Origin: Proteobacteria bacterium UBA6920
Lineage (GTDB): Bacteria > Pseudomonadota > Gammaproteobacteria > SG8-11
NCBI GenBank assembly: GCA_002448875.1
Contig: DKAS01000227.1
Location: 1 to 8,144 of the forward strand
Direction: 5' to 3'
DNA: 8,144 nt
In this document: piece after piece, positions 1-6,194 of the stretch
Layout of the letters: each line of letters begins with the position of its first letter
Numbering within the stretch: position 1 is the first letter of the stretch
The notes under the pieces: generated by a model
What the model was told of the DNA's origin: nothing
The model's input: only the letters and a program-made list of their open reading frames with translations
The model's database searches: none
Position numbers and translations under genes: made by a program

Positions 1-1
1 C

Positions 2-109
2 CGTCGCCGTTTGAACGCCGAGCATCCCATCGAGGTGGTGGGCGAGAAGCTGCGCGACATGATGCCCTGGATCAAGGCCAACAAGATCGTCGACAAGACC
101 AGAAACTGA
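2..109 (+). CDS. ilvC: Ketol-acid reductoisomerase, C-terminal end (partial)
   Basis: This is the last 35 codons and the TGA stop of a gene that starts upstream of the window. The translation contains [17 protein letters not shown] followed by [13 protein letters not shown], which I recognise as the C-terminal tail of class I (short, about 338-residue) ketol-acid reductoisomerase, with the usual hydrophobic MMPW block close to the end. IlvC converts acetolactate or acetohydroxybutyrate to the dihydroxy acid using NADPH and Mg2+ in valine, isoleucine and leucine synthesis in the cytoplasm. No catalytic residue lies in the visible part, so the call rests on tail similarity and on context: an ilvC, psd, pssA, leuA order is common in proteobacteria, and pssA and leuA both follow here. 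Confidence 0.85.
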   Translation, partial: RRRLNAEHPIEVVGEKLRDMMPWIKANKIVDKTRN

Positions 110-121
110 TGACAGGACGGC

Positions 122-151
122 ACCGCGGCGGCAACCTCCCGCCGCCGCGGT
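122..151 (+). terminator. Strong GC hairpin 3' of ilvC, terminator-like without a U-tract
   Basis: An 11-bp perfect inverted repeat (122-132 against 141-151, arms ACCGCGGCGGC and GCCGCCGCGGT) encloses an 8-nt loop, 12 nt after the ilvC stop. The following bases are mixed sequence with no T run, so it is not a canonical intrinsic terminator. It may be a 3'-end-protecting hairpin, a Rho-associated end or a U-less terminator. The structure is seen directly; its function is inference. Confidence 0.4.
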
Positions 152-219
152 CGCTGCGCTGAACCGCATGCCGGTGCGACCACCCCCCGTGTCTTTACCT
201 TCCTTGCCGGGAAACCTCC

Positions 220-855
220 ATGGATTCGTCCCATAATCGCCTGATCGCCAGTGAAGGCTGGCCGCTGCTGGTGGTGCTGGCGGCCGCGGCGGGGATATGC
301 CGTTATCTGGGCTGGCATGCTGGCCTGTGGCTGTTGCTGCCGCTGTTGGGGCTGACGATGGTCTATTTTCGCAATCCGCGCCGGGTGGTGCCCGCCGCTC
401 CCCTGGGGGTGGTCAGCCCGGTGGACGGACGCATTGTCGCCATTGGCGGCGACCACGACCCGTTTCTCGATCGCCTCTGCCAGCGCGTTACCATAGACAT
501 GCACTGGTACGGCGTATTTACCCTGCGCAATCCCATGGAAGGCAAGATTCAGAACCAGTGGTTCGAACGTCCCGCCGGCGCGCCGGCCTGGCTACGGCAA
601 AATGCCATCTTCTGCCAGTGGGTGCAGAGCGACGAGCATGACGACGTGGTGGTGTGCATGGAACCCTATCGCTGGCGACGGCAGCGGGTATTTTACGCCC
701 AGCCGGGCGAGCGCACGGGCCAGGGGCAGCGCTGCGGATTCATGCACCTGGGAGCGCGGGTGCATATCCTGCTGCCGGCCCGGGTCACCTTGCAATGCCA
801 GTCCGGGCAGCGCGTGCGCGCCGGTATGGATATGCTGGCGCGGCTTGTGCATTGA
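220..855 (+). CDS. Phosphatidylserine decarboxylase homologue, probably catalytically inactive
   Basis: This 211-residue protein has the architecture of short-form phosphatidylserine decarboxylase (Psd), the inner-membrane enzyme that makes phosphatidylethanolamine. Two hydrophobic segments (about residues 14-27 and 34-50) lead into YFRNPRR (49-55, family FRDP), SPVDG (66-70, conserved Asp69), an RVTIDM...RNPMEG block (89-108) and a C-terminal GFMHLGARVHILLP block (173-186). Active Psd self-cleaves at Gly-Ser in this last block (family pattern FGSRVD) to form its pyruvoyl cofactor; here the pair is Gly178-Ala179 and the following Asp is His182. The family V-H-V-N-R motif reads V-F-T-L-R (99-103), so its His is Phe100. 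Asp69 is kept. The frame is intact, so this looks like a retained pseudoenzyme rather than a decayed gene. A weak GGGA ribosome site lies 7 nt before the ATG. It sits upstream of pssA, the expected partner. The fold call is fairly secure; loss of activity is inferred from hand alignment. Confidence 0.8.
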   Translation: MDSSHNRLIASEGWPLLVVLAAAAGICRYLGWHAGLWLLLPLLGLTMVYFRNPRRVVPAAPLGVVSPVDGRIVAIGGDHDPFLDRLCQRVTIDMHWYGVFTLRNPMEGKIQNQWFERPAGAPAWLRQNAIFCQWVQSDEHDDVVVCMEPYRWRRQRVFYAQPGERTGQGQRCGFMHLGARVHILLPARVTLQCQSGQRVRAGMDMLARLVH

Positions 856-879
856 CCCTATTTACGGGAAGAGTATAGA
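852..879 (+). promoter_or_regulatory. Possible sigma70 promoter for pssA
   Basis: TTGACC (852-857, five of six matches to the -35 consensus, overlapping the upstream stop codon) and TATAGA (874-879, four of six matches to the -10 consensus) are separated by 16 nt. A start near 886 would give a leader of about 77 nt before pssA. The gap of 107 nt between the two genes is long enough for an independent promoter. This is motif matching only. Confidence 0.35.
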
Positions 880-962
880 GTATGTCGAATCGAACCCGCG
901 CCGCGCCACAGCGTCGCGTAGCCGCAATTCTCAGCTAAGTTCTAGCGTTGGAGCCCGCTGCC

Positions 963-1820
963 ATGAACCCAGAGATTGAACAGCCCGAAGTCAAACGCCG
1001 GCGCGGGATTTACCTGCTGCCCAATCTGTTTACCACCGGCTGCCTGTTCGCCGGTTTCTACGCCATTGTCGCCGCCATGGGCAATCGATTCGAGCCGGCG
1101 GCCATCGCCGTGTTCGTTGCCATGGTGATGGACGGGCTGGACGGCCGCATCGCGCGCTTGACCAACACGCAGAGCGATTTCGGCGCCCAGTATGACAGCC
1201 TGGCCGATATGGTCGCCTTCGGGCTGGCGCCGGCGCTGGTGATGTACATCTTCGCCCTGTCGCAGCTGGGCAAGCTGGGCTGGCTGGCCGCGTTCATTTA
1301 TGCGGCGTGCGCCGCCCTGCGCCTGGCGCGTTTCAACACCCAGGTGGGCGTGGCCGACAAGAATTTCTTCCAGGGGCTGGCCAGCCCGTCGGCGGCGGCG
1401 GTGGTGGCTGGGTTCGTCTGGATCGGTACCGACTACGACATTACCTCGTTCAAGCTCGGCGTGCCGGCCTTCGCCATTACCCTGCTGGTGGGCCTGCTGA
1501 TGGTGAGCAATATACGCTATCGCAGCTTCAAGGATCTGGATCTCAAGGGCAAAGTGCCGTTCGTGACGGTGATCGTCATCATGATGGTATTCGTGCTCAT
1601 CACCATCGATCCGCCGATTATCCTGTTCGTGTCCTTCCTGGCTTATGCCATGTCCGGGCCGGTCACCACCCTGATGGGTCTGCGCAGCCGGCGCCGTCGT
1701 CATGCCCTGGAGGGCGGTGGTGGCGGAGTGCGGGACGATGCCGCGACCCCGGAAGGGGAGGGCGCCGAACCGCCGGCGGATGCAACGCAGCAGCGCGACG
1801 AAACCCGGCCGATTCACTGA
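963..1820 (+). CDS. pssA: CDP-diacylglycerol-serine O-phosphatidyltransferase
   Basis: A 285-residue multi-span membrane protein that joins CDP-diacylglycerol and L-serine to give phosphatidylserine plus CMP, the committed step to phosphatidylethanolamine. The CDP-alcohol phosphatidyltransferase signature is complete: Asp57-x2-Asp60-Gly61-x2-Ala64-Arg65-x8-Gly74-x3-Asp78-x3-Asp82. A positively charged N-terminus (KRRRGIYLLPNLFT) precedes about six to eight hydrophobic segments, as in type II (Bacillus-like) PssA. After about residue 225 there is a hydrophilic tail with an Arg cluster (SRRRRH), a run of five glycines and an acidic Ala/Pro-rich end, probably disordered. The ATG at 963 is preferred because GGAG (950-953) lies 9 nt upstream; an in-frame TTG at 948 would put that site inside the gene. 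The upstream neighbour is the Psd homologue, normally the next enzyme in the pathway but here apparently inactive, so the cell would need another decarboxylase elsewhere. Confidence 0.93.
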   Translation: MNPEIEQPEVKRRRGIYLLPNLFTTGCLFAGFYAIVAAMGNRFEPAAIAVFVAMVMDGLDGRIARLTNTQSDFGAQYDSLADMVAFGLAPALVMYIFALSQLGKLGWLAAFIYAACAALRLARFNTQVGVADKNFFQGLASPSAAAVVAGFVWIGTDYDITSFKLGVPAFAITLLVGLLMVSNIRYRSFKDLDLKGKVPFVTVIVIMMVFVLITIDPPIILFVSFLAYAMSGPVTTLMGLRSRRRRHALEGGGGGVRDDAATPEGEGAEPPADATQQRDETRPIH

Positions 1821-1858
1821 GCGGCCGCTGCGGCGCCGCCCGCTCGCCCTGGCGGCGT
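1820..1858. terminator. GC-rich palindromic convergent gap, possible bidirectional end
   Basis: The 38-nt gap between pssA and the oppositely oriented lipoprotein gene is almost entirely GC and self-complementary: GCGGC (1821-1825) pairs with GCCGC (1835-1839), and GCGGCGCCGC (1830-1839) is a perfect palindrome. Neither strand carries a convincing T run, so termination here is inferred mainly from the convergent arrangement. Confidence 0.25.
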
Positions 1859-2452
1859 TTAGTAGCCGGCCTCGATATTCAGTGCCGCGTGATCGCTGTT
1901 GACCTGCCACTGCGCGTAGTATTTGTCCTTGAGTTTCTGCCGGTGGCCTTCATCCTTTCTGGCCATTTCCTCGCCTTTGGCGTTGGGCACCACGCGTTTC
2001 ATGACCGCGTGCAGGGCGTCTATCTTGTTCTGATCCAGCGCGCCGTTCTGCGGCCGGAATTTAAAACCCACAGACACGCCCATGGGGATGGTTTCGACGT
2101 TGACATAGTATTTCCTGCCGGCGGCGACTTCCGCGATCATGAAGTCGGCGGTGAAAGCGGACAGCATGAAAGTGTATTTGCCCGGTGCCAGTTCGTAGGC
2201 CAGTTGTTGTTTGGGCAGTAACTGGCCTATGTATTGATCATCCTGATAGATCATCGCATAGGTGTCGGCGCCGCCGGCGCTGCCCAGCATGCGCGCCATG
2301 CCGCCGCGGTCCGGGCGCATGAACACGATCAGCGCCTTGTCGGCGGCGGGCCGGGTGACGGTTGGGTTGGCGATCGAGTACGGCAGACTGCCGCAGCCGT
2401 TCAGCAGCAGCGCCAGGCTGGCCAGCAGGGAATAGCGCAGGATCGCACCCAT
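1859..2452 (-). CDS. Putative outer-membrane lipoprotein, DUF2846-like, copy 1
   Basis: A 197-residue protein of unknown function with a lipoprotein signal peptide: a short basic start, a hydrophobic core (residues 7-17) and lipobox LNGC with lipidated Cys20. Residue +2 is Gly rather than Asp, so by the E. coli rule it should go to the outer membrane. The mature part resembles DUF2846-type lipoproteins: strand KALIVFMRP (39-47), a central LAYELAPGKYTFM stretch (84-96), TADF (101-104), GRKYYVNVE (112-120) and RPQNG (133-137), then a charged helical tail rich in Lys and Glu (about 147-185). I chose the ATG at 2452 because AAGGAG lies 7 nt upstream and the signal peptide then starts correctly; a further 25 in-frame codons upstream make no sense as a signal. 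It is a clear paralogue of the next gene (2566-3141), is transcribed after it with a 113-nt gap, and converges on pssA. The domain name is from memory of the pattern. Confidence 0.75.
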   Translation of the reverse strand: MGAILRYSLLASLALLLNGCGSLPYSIANPTVTRPAADKALIVFMRPDRGGMARMLGSAGGADTYAMIYQDDQYIGQLLPKQQLAYELAPGKYTFMLSAFTADFMIAEVAAGRKYYVNVETIPMGVSVGFKFRPQNGALDQNKIDALHAVMKRVVPNAKGEEMARKDEGHRQKLKDKYYAQWQVNSDHAALNIEAGY

Positions 2453-2565
2453 GAACAGTCTCCTTGGAAGAATCGCCGAATTGCAATGCCGGGAGTGGCA
2501 ATGCGCATATCGGCGCCGGCGCCACAAGCTTTAACAATCGGGAGAGTGTCCGAATAAGGCGGGAG

Positions 2566-3141
2566 TCAGCGGCCGGAGCTGGCTTCCAGGGTGGGGCGCT
2601 GGGGTTTCTGCAGCCATTCGGTGTAGTAGTCCACCTTCATGCGGGCGCGGACCGCGTCTTGTTTCTGCGCTTCCTGGCGGCCGTGATCGCTGGGCACGAT
2701 CTGGCGCATGCGCAGGTGCCAGAAATCGAGGGTCGCCTGTTCGATCTGGCCATTTTGCGGCCGCAGGGAATAGGCGATGCCGGAGAACAGCGGACGCGGT
2801 TCGACCACCACGAAGTATTTCTTGCCCGCCACCAGGTCGGCGGCCAGGAAGTCGGCGGTTATCCCGGTGATCATGAAGGTATGGGTGCCGGGCTCGGCCT
2901 GATACGCGAACTGGTACTTGGGCGGCAAATGAATCAGATAGTTGTCGCCGTCGTACAGCGGAGCGGCCTCGGCACCCCCGAGAAACGCCTCAAAGCGCCG
3001 CGGCCGCAGGAATACCACCAGGGCCTTGCCCGGTTCCGGCTCGGTGACCGGCGGGCGGACCACGGTGAAATAGCCGGCCATCGGCGTGCAGCCGGCGACC
3101 AGGGAAGCCAGTAACGGTAAACCCAGGGCAAAACGCCTCAT
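2566..3141 (-). CDS. Putative outer-membrane lipoprotein, DUF2846-like, copy 2
   Basis: A 191-residue protein of unknown function and paralogue of the gene at 1859-2452. The signal peptide ends in lipobox VAGC with Cys18, followed by Thr, so outer-membrane sorting is expected. Blocks shared with the paralogue in the same order are KALVVFLRP (39-47), [13 protein letters not shown] (78-90), TADF (95-98), [10 protein letters not shown] (105-114), RPQNG (127-131), an IVP motif (148-150) and a final charged helix ending near DYYTEW (171-176). The loop after the first strand is shorter than in copy 1, and the C-terminal tails differ. The ATG at 3141 is supported by AAGGA 7 nt upstream; upstream in-frame codons would bury the signal peptide. 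It diverges from leuA across a 215-nt gap. With copy 1 it forms a two-gene minus-strand block inside an otherwise plus-strand region. Function cannot be named. Confidence 0.75.
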   Translation of the reverse strand: MRRFALGLPLLASLVAGCTPMAGYFTVVRPPVTEPEPGKALVVFLRPRRFEAFLGGAEAAPLYDGDNYLIHLPPKYQFAYQAEPGTHTFMITGITADFLAADLVAGKKYFVVVEPRPLFSGIAYSLRPQNGQIEQATLDFWHLRMRQIVPSDHGRQEAQKQDAVRARMKVDYYTEWLQKPQRPTLEASSGR

Positions 3142-3328
3142 CGCGGTATCCTTGCGGCAGTGATTTGCATGCTCTGACCCGCCGGGCCGGCGGCGGATTC
3201 CCCGCACCGCGGGTGATATTTTCCGGCAGCGGCAGCCGCCGGACCCAAACCGCCAGTGTACATGATTTTTCCCCCACCATCAGCGGCTGGCCGGCGGCGG
3301 GGTTTACCCATGGCGGCCGGCGATACGG

Positions 3329-3334
3329 TATGAT
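3329..3334 (+). promoter_or_regulatory. Possible -10 element of leuA
   Basis: TATGAT (five of six matches to the -10 consensus) lies 22 nt before the leuA ATG. The best -35-like string, TTTACC at 3303-3308, is 20 nt away, which is too far for a good promoter. I see no leader peptide with leucine codons and no attenuator-type hairpin followed by a T run in the 3142-3356 divergent gap, so regulation of leuA is not visible here. Confidence 0.2.
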
Positions 3335-3356
3335 GGAGCCCCTGGAGAGCGAATCT

Positions 3357-4892
3357 ATGACTGATAAATTGCTGATTTTCGACACCACCCTGCGCGACGG
3401 CGAACAAAGCCCCGGCGCGTCCATGACCAAGGACGAGAAAGTGCGCATCGCCAAGGCCCTGGAGCGCATGCGCGTGGATATCATCGAGGCCGGTTTTCCC
3501 ATCGCCAGTCCGGGGGACTTCGCCGCCGTGCAGGCGGTGGCCGACGTGGTGCGTGAATCCCGGGTCTGCGGCCTGGCGCGCGCCCTGGACAAGGATATCG
3601 ATCGGGCGGCCGAGGCGCTGAAGGGCGCGGCGGCGTCACGGATTCATACTTTTATCGCCACCTCCGCCATCCATATGCAGAAGAAACTGCGTATGACCCC
3701 GGACCAGGTGGTGGAGCAGGCGGTGCGGGCGGTGAAGCGGGCGCGGCAGTACACCGATGACGTGGAGTTCTCACCGGAGGACGCCGGTCGCTCCGATCCG
3801 GATTTTCTCTGCCGCATCCTCGAAGCGGTCATCGATGCCGGCGCCGGCACCCTGAACATTCCCGATACCGTGGGTTATGCCATGCCGGCGCAGTTCGGCG
3901 AGCTGATCCGCCGGCTGCGTGAACGCATTCCCAATGCCGACAAGGCCATCTTCTCCGTCCACTGCCACAACGACCTGGGGCTGGCCGTGGCCAATTCCCT
4001 GGCGGCAGTGGCCAACGGCGCCCGCCAGGTGGAATGCACCATCAACGGTCTGGGCGAACGGGCGGGCAATGCCGCGCTGGAGGAAATCGTCATGGCGGTG
4101 CGCACCCGCAGCGATTTCTTCGGCTGTGCCACCGGCCTGGATACCACCCAGATCGTGCCTACCTCGCGCCTGGTGGCGGGGATCACCGGTTTTCCGGTAC
4201 AGCCCAACAAAGCCATTGTCGGCGCTAACGCCTTCGCCCATGAGTCGGGCATCCACCAGGACGGGGTACTGAAAAGCCGCGAGACCTACGAAATCATGCA
4301 CGCCGAGGACGTGGGCTGGAGTACCAACCGCATGGTGCTGGGCAAGCATTCGGGGCGCAACGCGTTCCGCACCCGTTTGCAGGAGCTGGGCGTCAACTTC
4401 GCCAGCGAGGAAGAGCTCAACGAAGCCTTCGGCCGCTTCAAGGATCTGGCGGACAAGAAACACGAGATCTACGACGAGGATCTGCAGGCGCTGGTGACCG
4501 ATGCCAACCTGGAGGCCGGCAACGAGCGGGTCAAGCTGGTGTTCCTCAAGGTGTGCTCGGAAACGGGCGAGACGCCCAATGCCAGCCTCACCCTGTGGTT
4601 TGACGGCGAGGAGCACACCGCCCAGGCCGCGGGCGGCGGTCCGGTGGATGCCTCCTACCGGGCGATCGAAACCGTGGTCGACAGCGGCGCCACCCTGCTG
4701 CTGTATTCGGTCAACAATATCACCACCGGCACCGATGCCCAGGGCGAGGTGACGGTGCGCCTGGAAAAGGGCGGCCGCATCGTCAACGGCCAGGGGGCCG
4801 ACACGGATATCGTCATTGCCTCGGCCAAGGCCTATGTCAATGCGGTCAACAAGATCATCGCCCCCGAAGCCAAGGCCCATCCCCAGGTATGA
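3357..4892 (+). CDS. leuA: 2-isopropylmalate synthase
   Basis: A 511-residue enzyme catalysing the first committed step of leucine synthesis: acetyl-CoA plus 2-oxoisovalerate to 2-isopropylmalate, in the cytoplasm. The N-terminal HMGL-like TIM barrel opens with [14 protein letters not shown] (7-20; Arg13-Asp14 are the catalytic and metal-binding pair), has the metal-binding His202-x-His204-Asn-Asp motif, the [14 protein letters not shown] segment just after it, and HESGIHQDG (295-303). The C-terminal part (about 385-507) is the LeuA regulatory domain that normally binds leucine for feedback inhibition. The length fits the long LeuA type. The ATG at 3357 has GGAGAG 9 nt upstream and starts at the usual [10 protein letters not shown]; an in-frame ATG at 3333 lacks a ribosome site. 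The stop codon lies 1 nt before the next start, so the glycosylase gene is probably translationally coupled. No sign of damage. Confidence 0.96.
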   Translation: MTDKLLIFDTTLRDGEQSPGASMTKDEKVRIAKALERMRVDIIEAGFPIASPGDFAAVQAVADVVRESRVCGLARALDKDIDRAAEALKGAAASRIHTFIATSAIHMQKKLRMTPDQVVEQAVRAVKRARQYTDDVEFSPEDAGRSDPDFLCRILEAVIDAGAGTLNIPDTVGYAMPAQFGELIRRLRERIPNADKAIFSVHCHNDLGLAVANSLAAVANGARQVECTINGLGERAGNAALEEIVMAVRTRSDFFGCATGLDTTQIVPTSRLVAGITGFPVQPNKAIVGANAFAHESGIHQDGVLKSRETYEIMHAEDVGWSTNRMVLGKHSGRNAFRTRLQELGVNFASEEELNEAFGRFKDLADKKHEIYDEDLQALVTDANLEAGNERVKLVFLKVCSETGETPNASLTLWFDGEEHTAQAAGGGPVDASYRAIETVVDSGATLLLYSVNNITTGTDAQGEVTVRLEKGGRIVNGQGADTDIVIASAKAYVNAVNKIIAPEAKAHPQV

Positions 4893-4893
4893 G

Positions 4894-5685
4894 ATGATGC
4901 ACGGCGATTACTATCTCGAACAGCTGGGTATTCAGCGCTGGGTACGGCGTCGGCCTCCGGCGTCGACCGCGCCGCCCACCGAGCTTGCGGTGGACGCGGT
5001 GGACTCGGCGCCGGCGCTGACCGCCACGCCGGTGGCCAGCGGGCCACCGGTTACGCCCCCGGTCAGCGCGCCCCAGCTGAACGCGACGCCGGTCAGCGCC
5101 GCGGTGCCGGCCCACCTGGCGACACTGGACTGGCCGGCTCTGCAGGCACAGGTACAGGCGTGCGAGGCCTGCGGTCTGCAGTCCACCCGTACCCAGACGG
5201 TGTTTGGCGTCGGCAATGCGCGGGCGAACTGGATGATTATCGGCGAGGCGCCCGGGGCGGACGAAGACCGCCAGGGGGAGCCGTTCGTAGGCCGCGCCGG
5301 CCAGCTGCTCAACGCCATGCTGCAGGCCGTCGGGCTGGCGCGGGAGGAAGTCTATATCGCCAATATCCTCAAATGCCGTCCGCCCAACAACCGGGATCCG
5401 CGTCCGGAAGAGGTGGCTTTGTGTGAAGGGTTTTTGCGCCGCCAGGTGGCTCTGGTGCAACCCCGGCTGATCCTGGCCCTGGGGCGCATCGCTGCACAAA
5501 ATCTGCTGAAGACCGATATACCTATAGGCCGCCTGCGCGGTCAGGAATTTTCCTATGGAGAAAGTGGAATACCCCTGGTGGTGACCTATCATCCCGCTTA
5601 CCTGCTGCGTTCCCCGGCGGAGAAGCGCAAAGCCTGGGAGGATTTGAAACTTGCCAGACGCATCATACAATCAGCCTCTGCCTAA
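4894..5685 (+). CDS. Family 4 uracil-DNA glycosylase with HolD-like N-terminal peptide
   Basis: A 263-residue iron-sulfur uracil-DNA glycosylase, which removes uracil from DNA to begin base excision repair. Family 4 marks are present: Cys90-x2-Cys93, Cys161 ([11 protein letters not shown]) and Cys177 as the four 4Fe-4S ligands; motif [20 protein letters not shown] (117-136); and HPAYLLR (233-239). Before this domain lie a 20-residue basic peptide, [14 protein letters not shown] (8-21), and a Pro/Ala/Thr/Val-rich linker (about 22-75, with repeated ATPV). The peptide matches the N-terminus of E. coli HolD (psi), which reads LQQLGITQWSLRRP as I recall it: 9 of 14 identical. In HolD this part binds the clamp-loader collar. 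E. coli holD lies directly upstream of rimI, as this gene does. The start at 4894 is 1 nt after the leuA stop; ATG 4897 is equally possible. A weak AGG (4885-4887) suggests coupling to leuA. The enzyme call is firm; clamp-loader binding is inferred. Confidence 0.93.
   Translation: MMHGDYYLEQLGIQRWVRRRPPASTAPPTELAVDAVDSAPALTATPVASGPPVTPPVSAPQLNATPVSAAVPAHLATLDWPALQAQVQACEACGLQSTRTQTVFGVGNARANWMIIGEAPGADEDRQGEPFVGRAGQLLNAMLQAVGLAREEVYIANILKCRPPNNRDPRPEEVALCEGFLRRQVALVQPRLILALGRIAAQNLLKTDIPIGRLRGQEFSYGESGIPLVVTYHPAYLLRSPAEKRKAWEDLKLARRIIQSASA
5029..5050 (+). other. Perfect 9-bp hairpin within the glycosylase linker
   Basis: CCGGTGGCC (5029-5037) and GGCCACCGG (5042-5050) are perfect complements around the 4-nt loop AGCG, inside the coding region for the Pro/Ala-rich linker. 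No T run follows, so it is not a terminator. It could slow ribosomes or be a chance product of GC-rich, low-complexity codons. Confidence 0.4.
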
Positions 5686-5708
5686 GAGCCGCACCCTCAG
5701 GTAACTCC

Positions 5709-6194
5709 ATGAACGCGGTGCGTGATCCCTTGCTGCCCTATCTGCGTCCCATGAACCAGGATGATGTGCTGCAGGTCTTTGCCATTGAATCCGAGGTCTA
5801 CCCCTACCCCTGGACCGAGAGCATTTTTCGCGACTGTCTGCAGATGGGTTATTGTTCCTGGGTGTTCGAACGCCAGGGCGGGGTGGTGGCCTATGGTTTG
5901 ATGTCCACCGGCGCCGGCGAGGCGCATATTCTCAATCTGTGCGTGCATCCGCAGCATCAGGGCCAGGGCCTGGGACGGCGCATGCTGCAGCACCTGCTGC
6001 AGCTGGCAGCACGGCATCAGGCGCAAACGGTGTTCCTGGAGGTGCGGCCGTCCAATCATGTGGCCTTCACGCTCTATCACAGCCTGGGTTTCAATGAAAT
6101 CGGCACGCGCCGGGCCTATTATCCGGCGAAAAACGGCCGCGAGGATGCGCTGATCCTGGCCAAGGAGCTGGCGCCCGGCGGGTGGTCCGGGTGA
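5709..6194 (+). CDS. rimI: Ribosomal protein S18 N-terminal alanine acetyltransferase
   Basis: A 161-residue GNAT-family enzyme that transfers acetyl from acetyl-CoA to the N-terminal alanine of ribosomal protein S18. Visible marks: LRPMNQDDVLQVFAIE (12-27), YPYPW (31-35), the acetyl-CoA pyrophosphate loop Q84-G-Q-G-L-G89 in motif A, LEVRPSN (110-116), SLGF (125-128), RRAYYP (134-139) and GREDALIL (143-150). Glu111 and Tyr123 are 12 residues apart, like the catalytic Glu103 and Tyr115 of Salmonella RimI. The ATG at 5709 has AGG (5699-5701) 7 nt upstream. It begins 23 nt after the uracil-DNA glycosylase gene and overlaps miaA at its end, so the three are probably co-transcribed. The N-terminus is about ten residues longer than in E. 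coli RimI. Nothing looks damaged. A different GNAT substrate cannot be excluded, but the GF...RR-YY-P-GREDA pattern is typical of RimI. Confidence 0.9.
   Translation: MNAVRDPLLPYLRPMNQDDVLQVFAIESEVYPYPWTESIFRDCLQMGYCSWVFERQGGVVAYGLMSTGAGEAHILNLCVHPQHQGQGLGRRMLQHLLQLAARHQAQTVFLEVRPSNHVAFTLYHSLGFNEIGTRRAYYPAKNGREDALILAKELAPGGWSG

Noticed and set aside
948..962. TTG 948 as the pssA start
   Set aside because: The GGAG ribosome site at 950-953 would fall inside the gene; ATG 963 with a 9-nt spacer is better.
942..1910. Long open frame antisense to pssA
   Set aside because: Composition is His/Gln/Arg-rich with no recognisable domain and it shadows a gene with a complete catalytic signature; open only because of high GC codon bias.
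1307..2221. Long plus-strand open frame spanning the pssA end and the lipoprotein gene
   Set aside because: It is out of frame with pssA and antisense to the lipoprotein, whose lipobox, ribosome site and paralogue support it instead.
2512..2523. GGCGCCGGCGCC palindrome between the two lipoprotein genes as a terminator or operator
   Set aside because: It is a short GC palindrome without loop or T run; expected by chance in this composition. The two genes may well be one operon.
3229..3250. TCCGGC...GCCGGA inverted repeat in the divergent gap as a terminator or operator
   Set aside because: Only 6 bp of pairing, no T run on either strand, and it is built of common GC-rich words.
3142..3356. 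Leucine attenuator or leader peptide before leuA
   Set aside because: No short ORF with leucine codon runs and no hairpin followed by T residues. The one short reading frame (from ATG 3262) has no leucine run.
3333..3356. ATG 3333 as the leuA start (adds MEPLESES)
   Set aside because: No ribosome binding site upstream, whereas ATG 3357 has GGAGAG at a good distance and gives the usual LeuA N-terminus.
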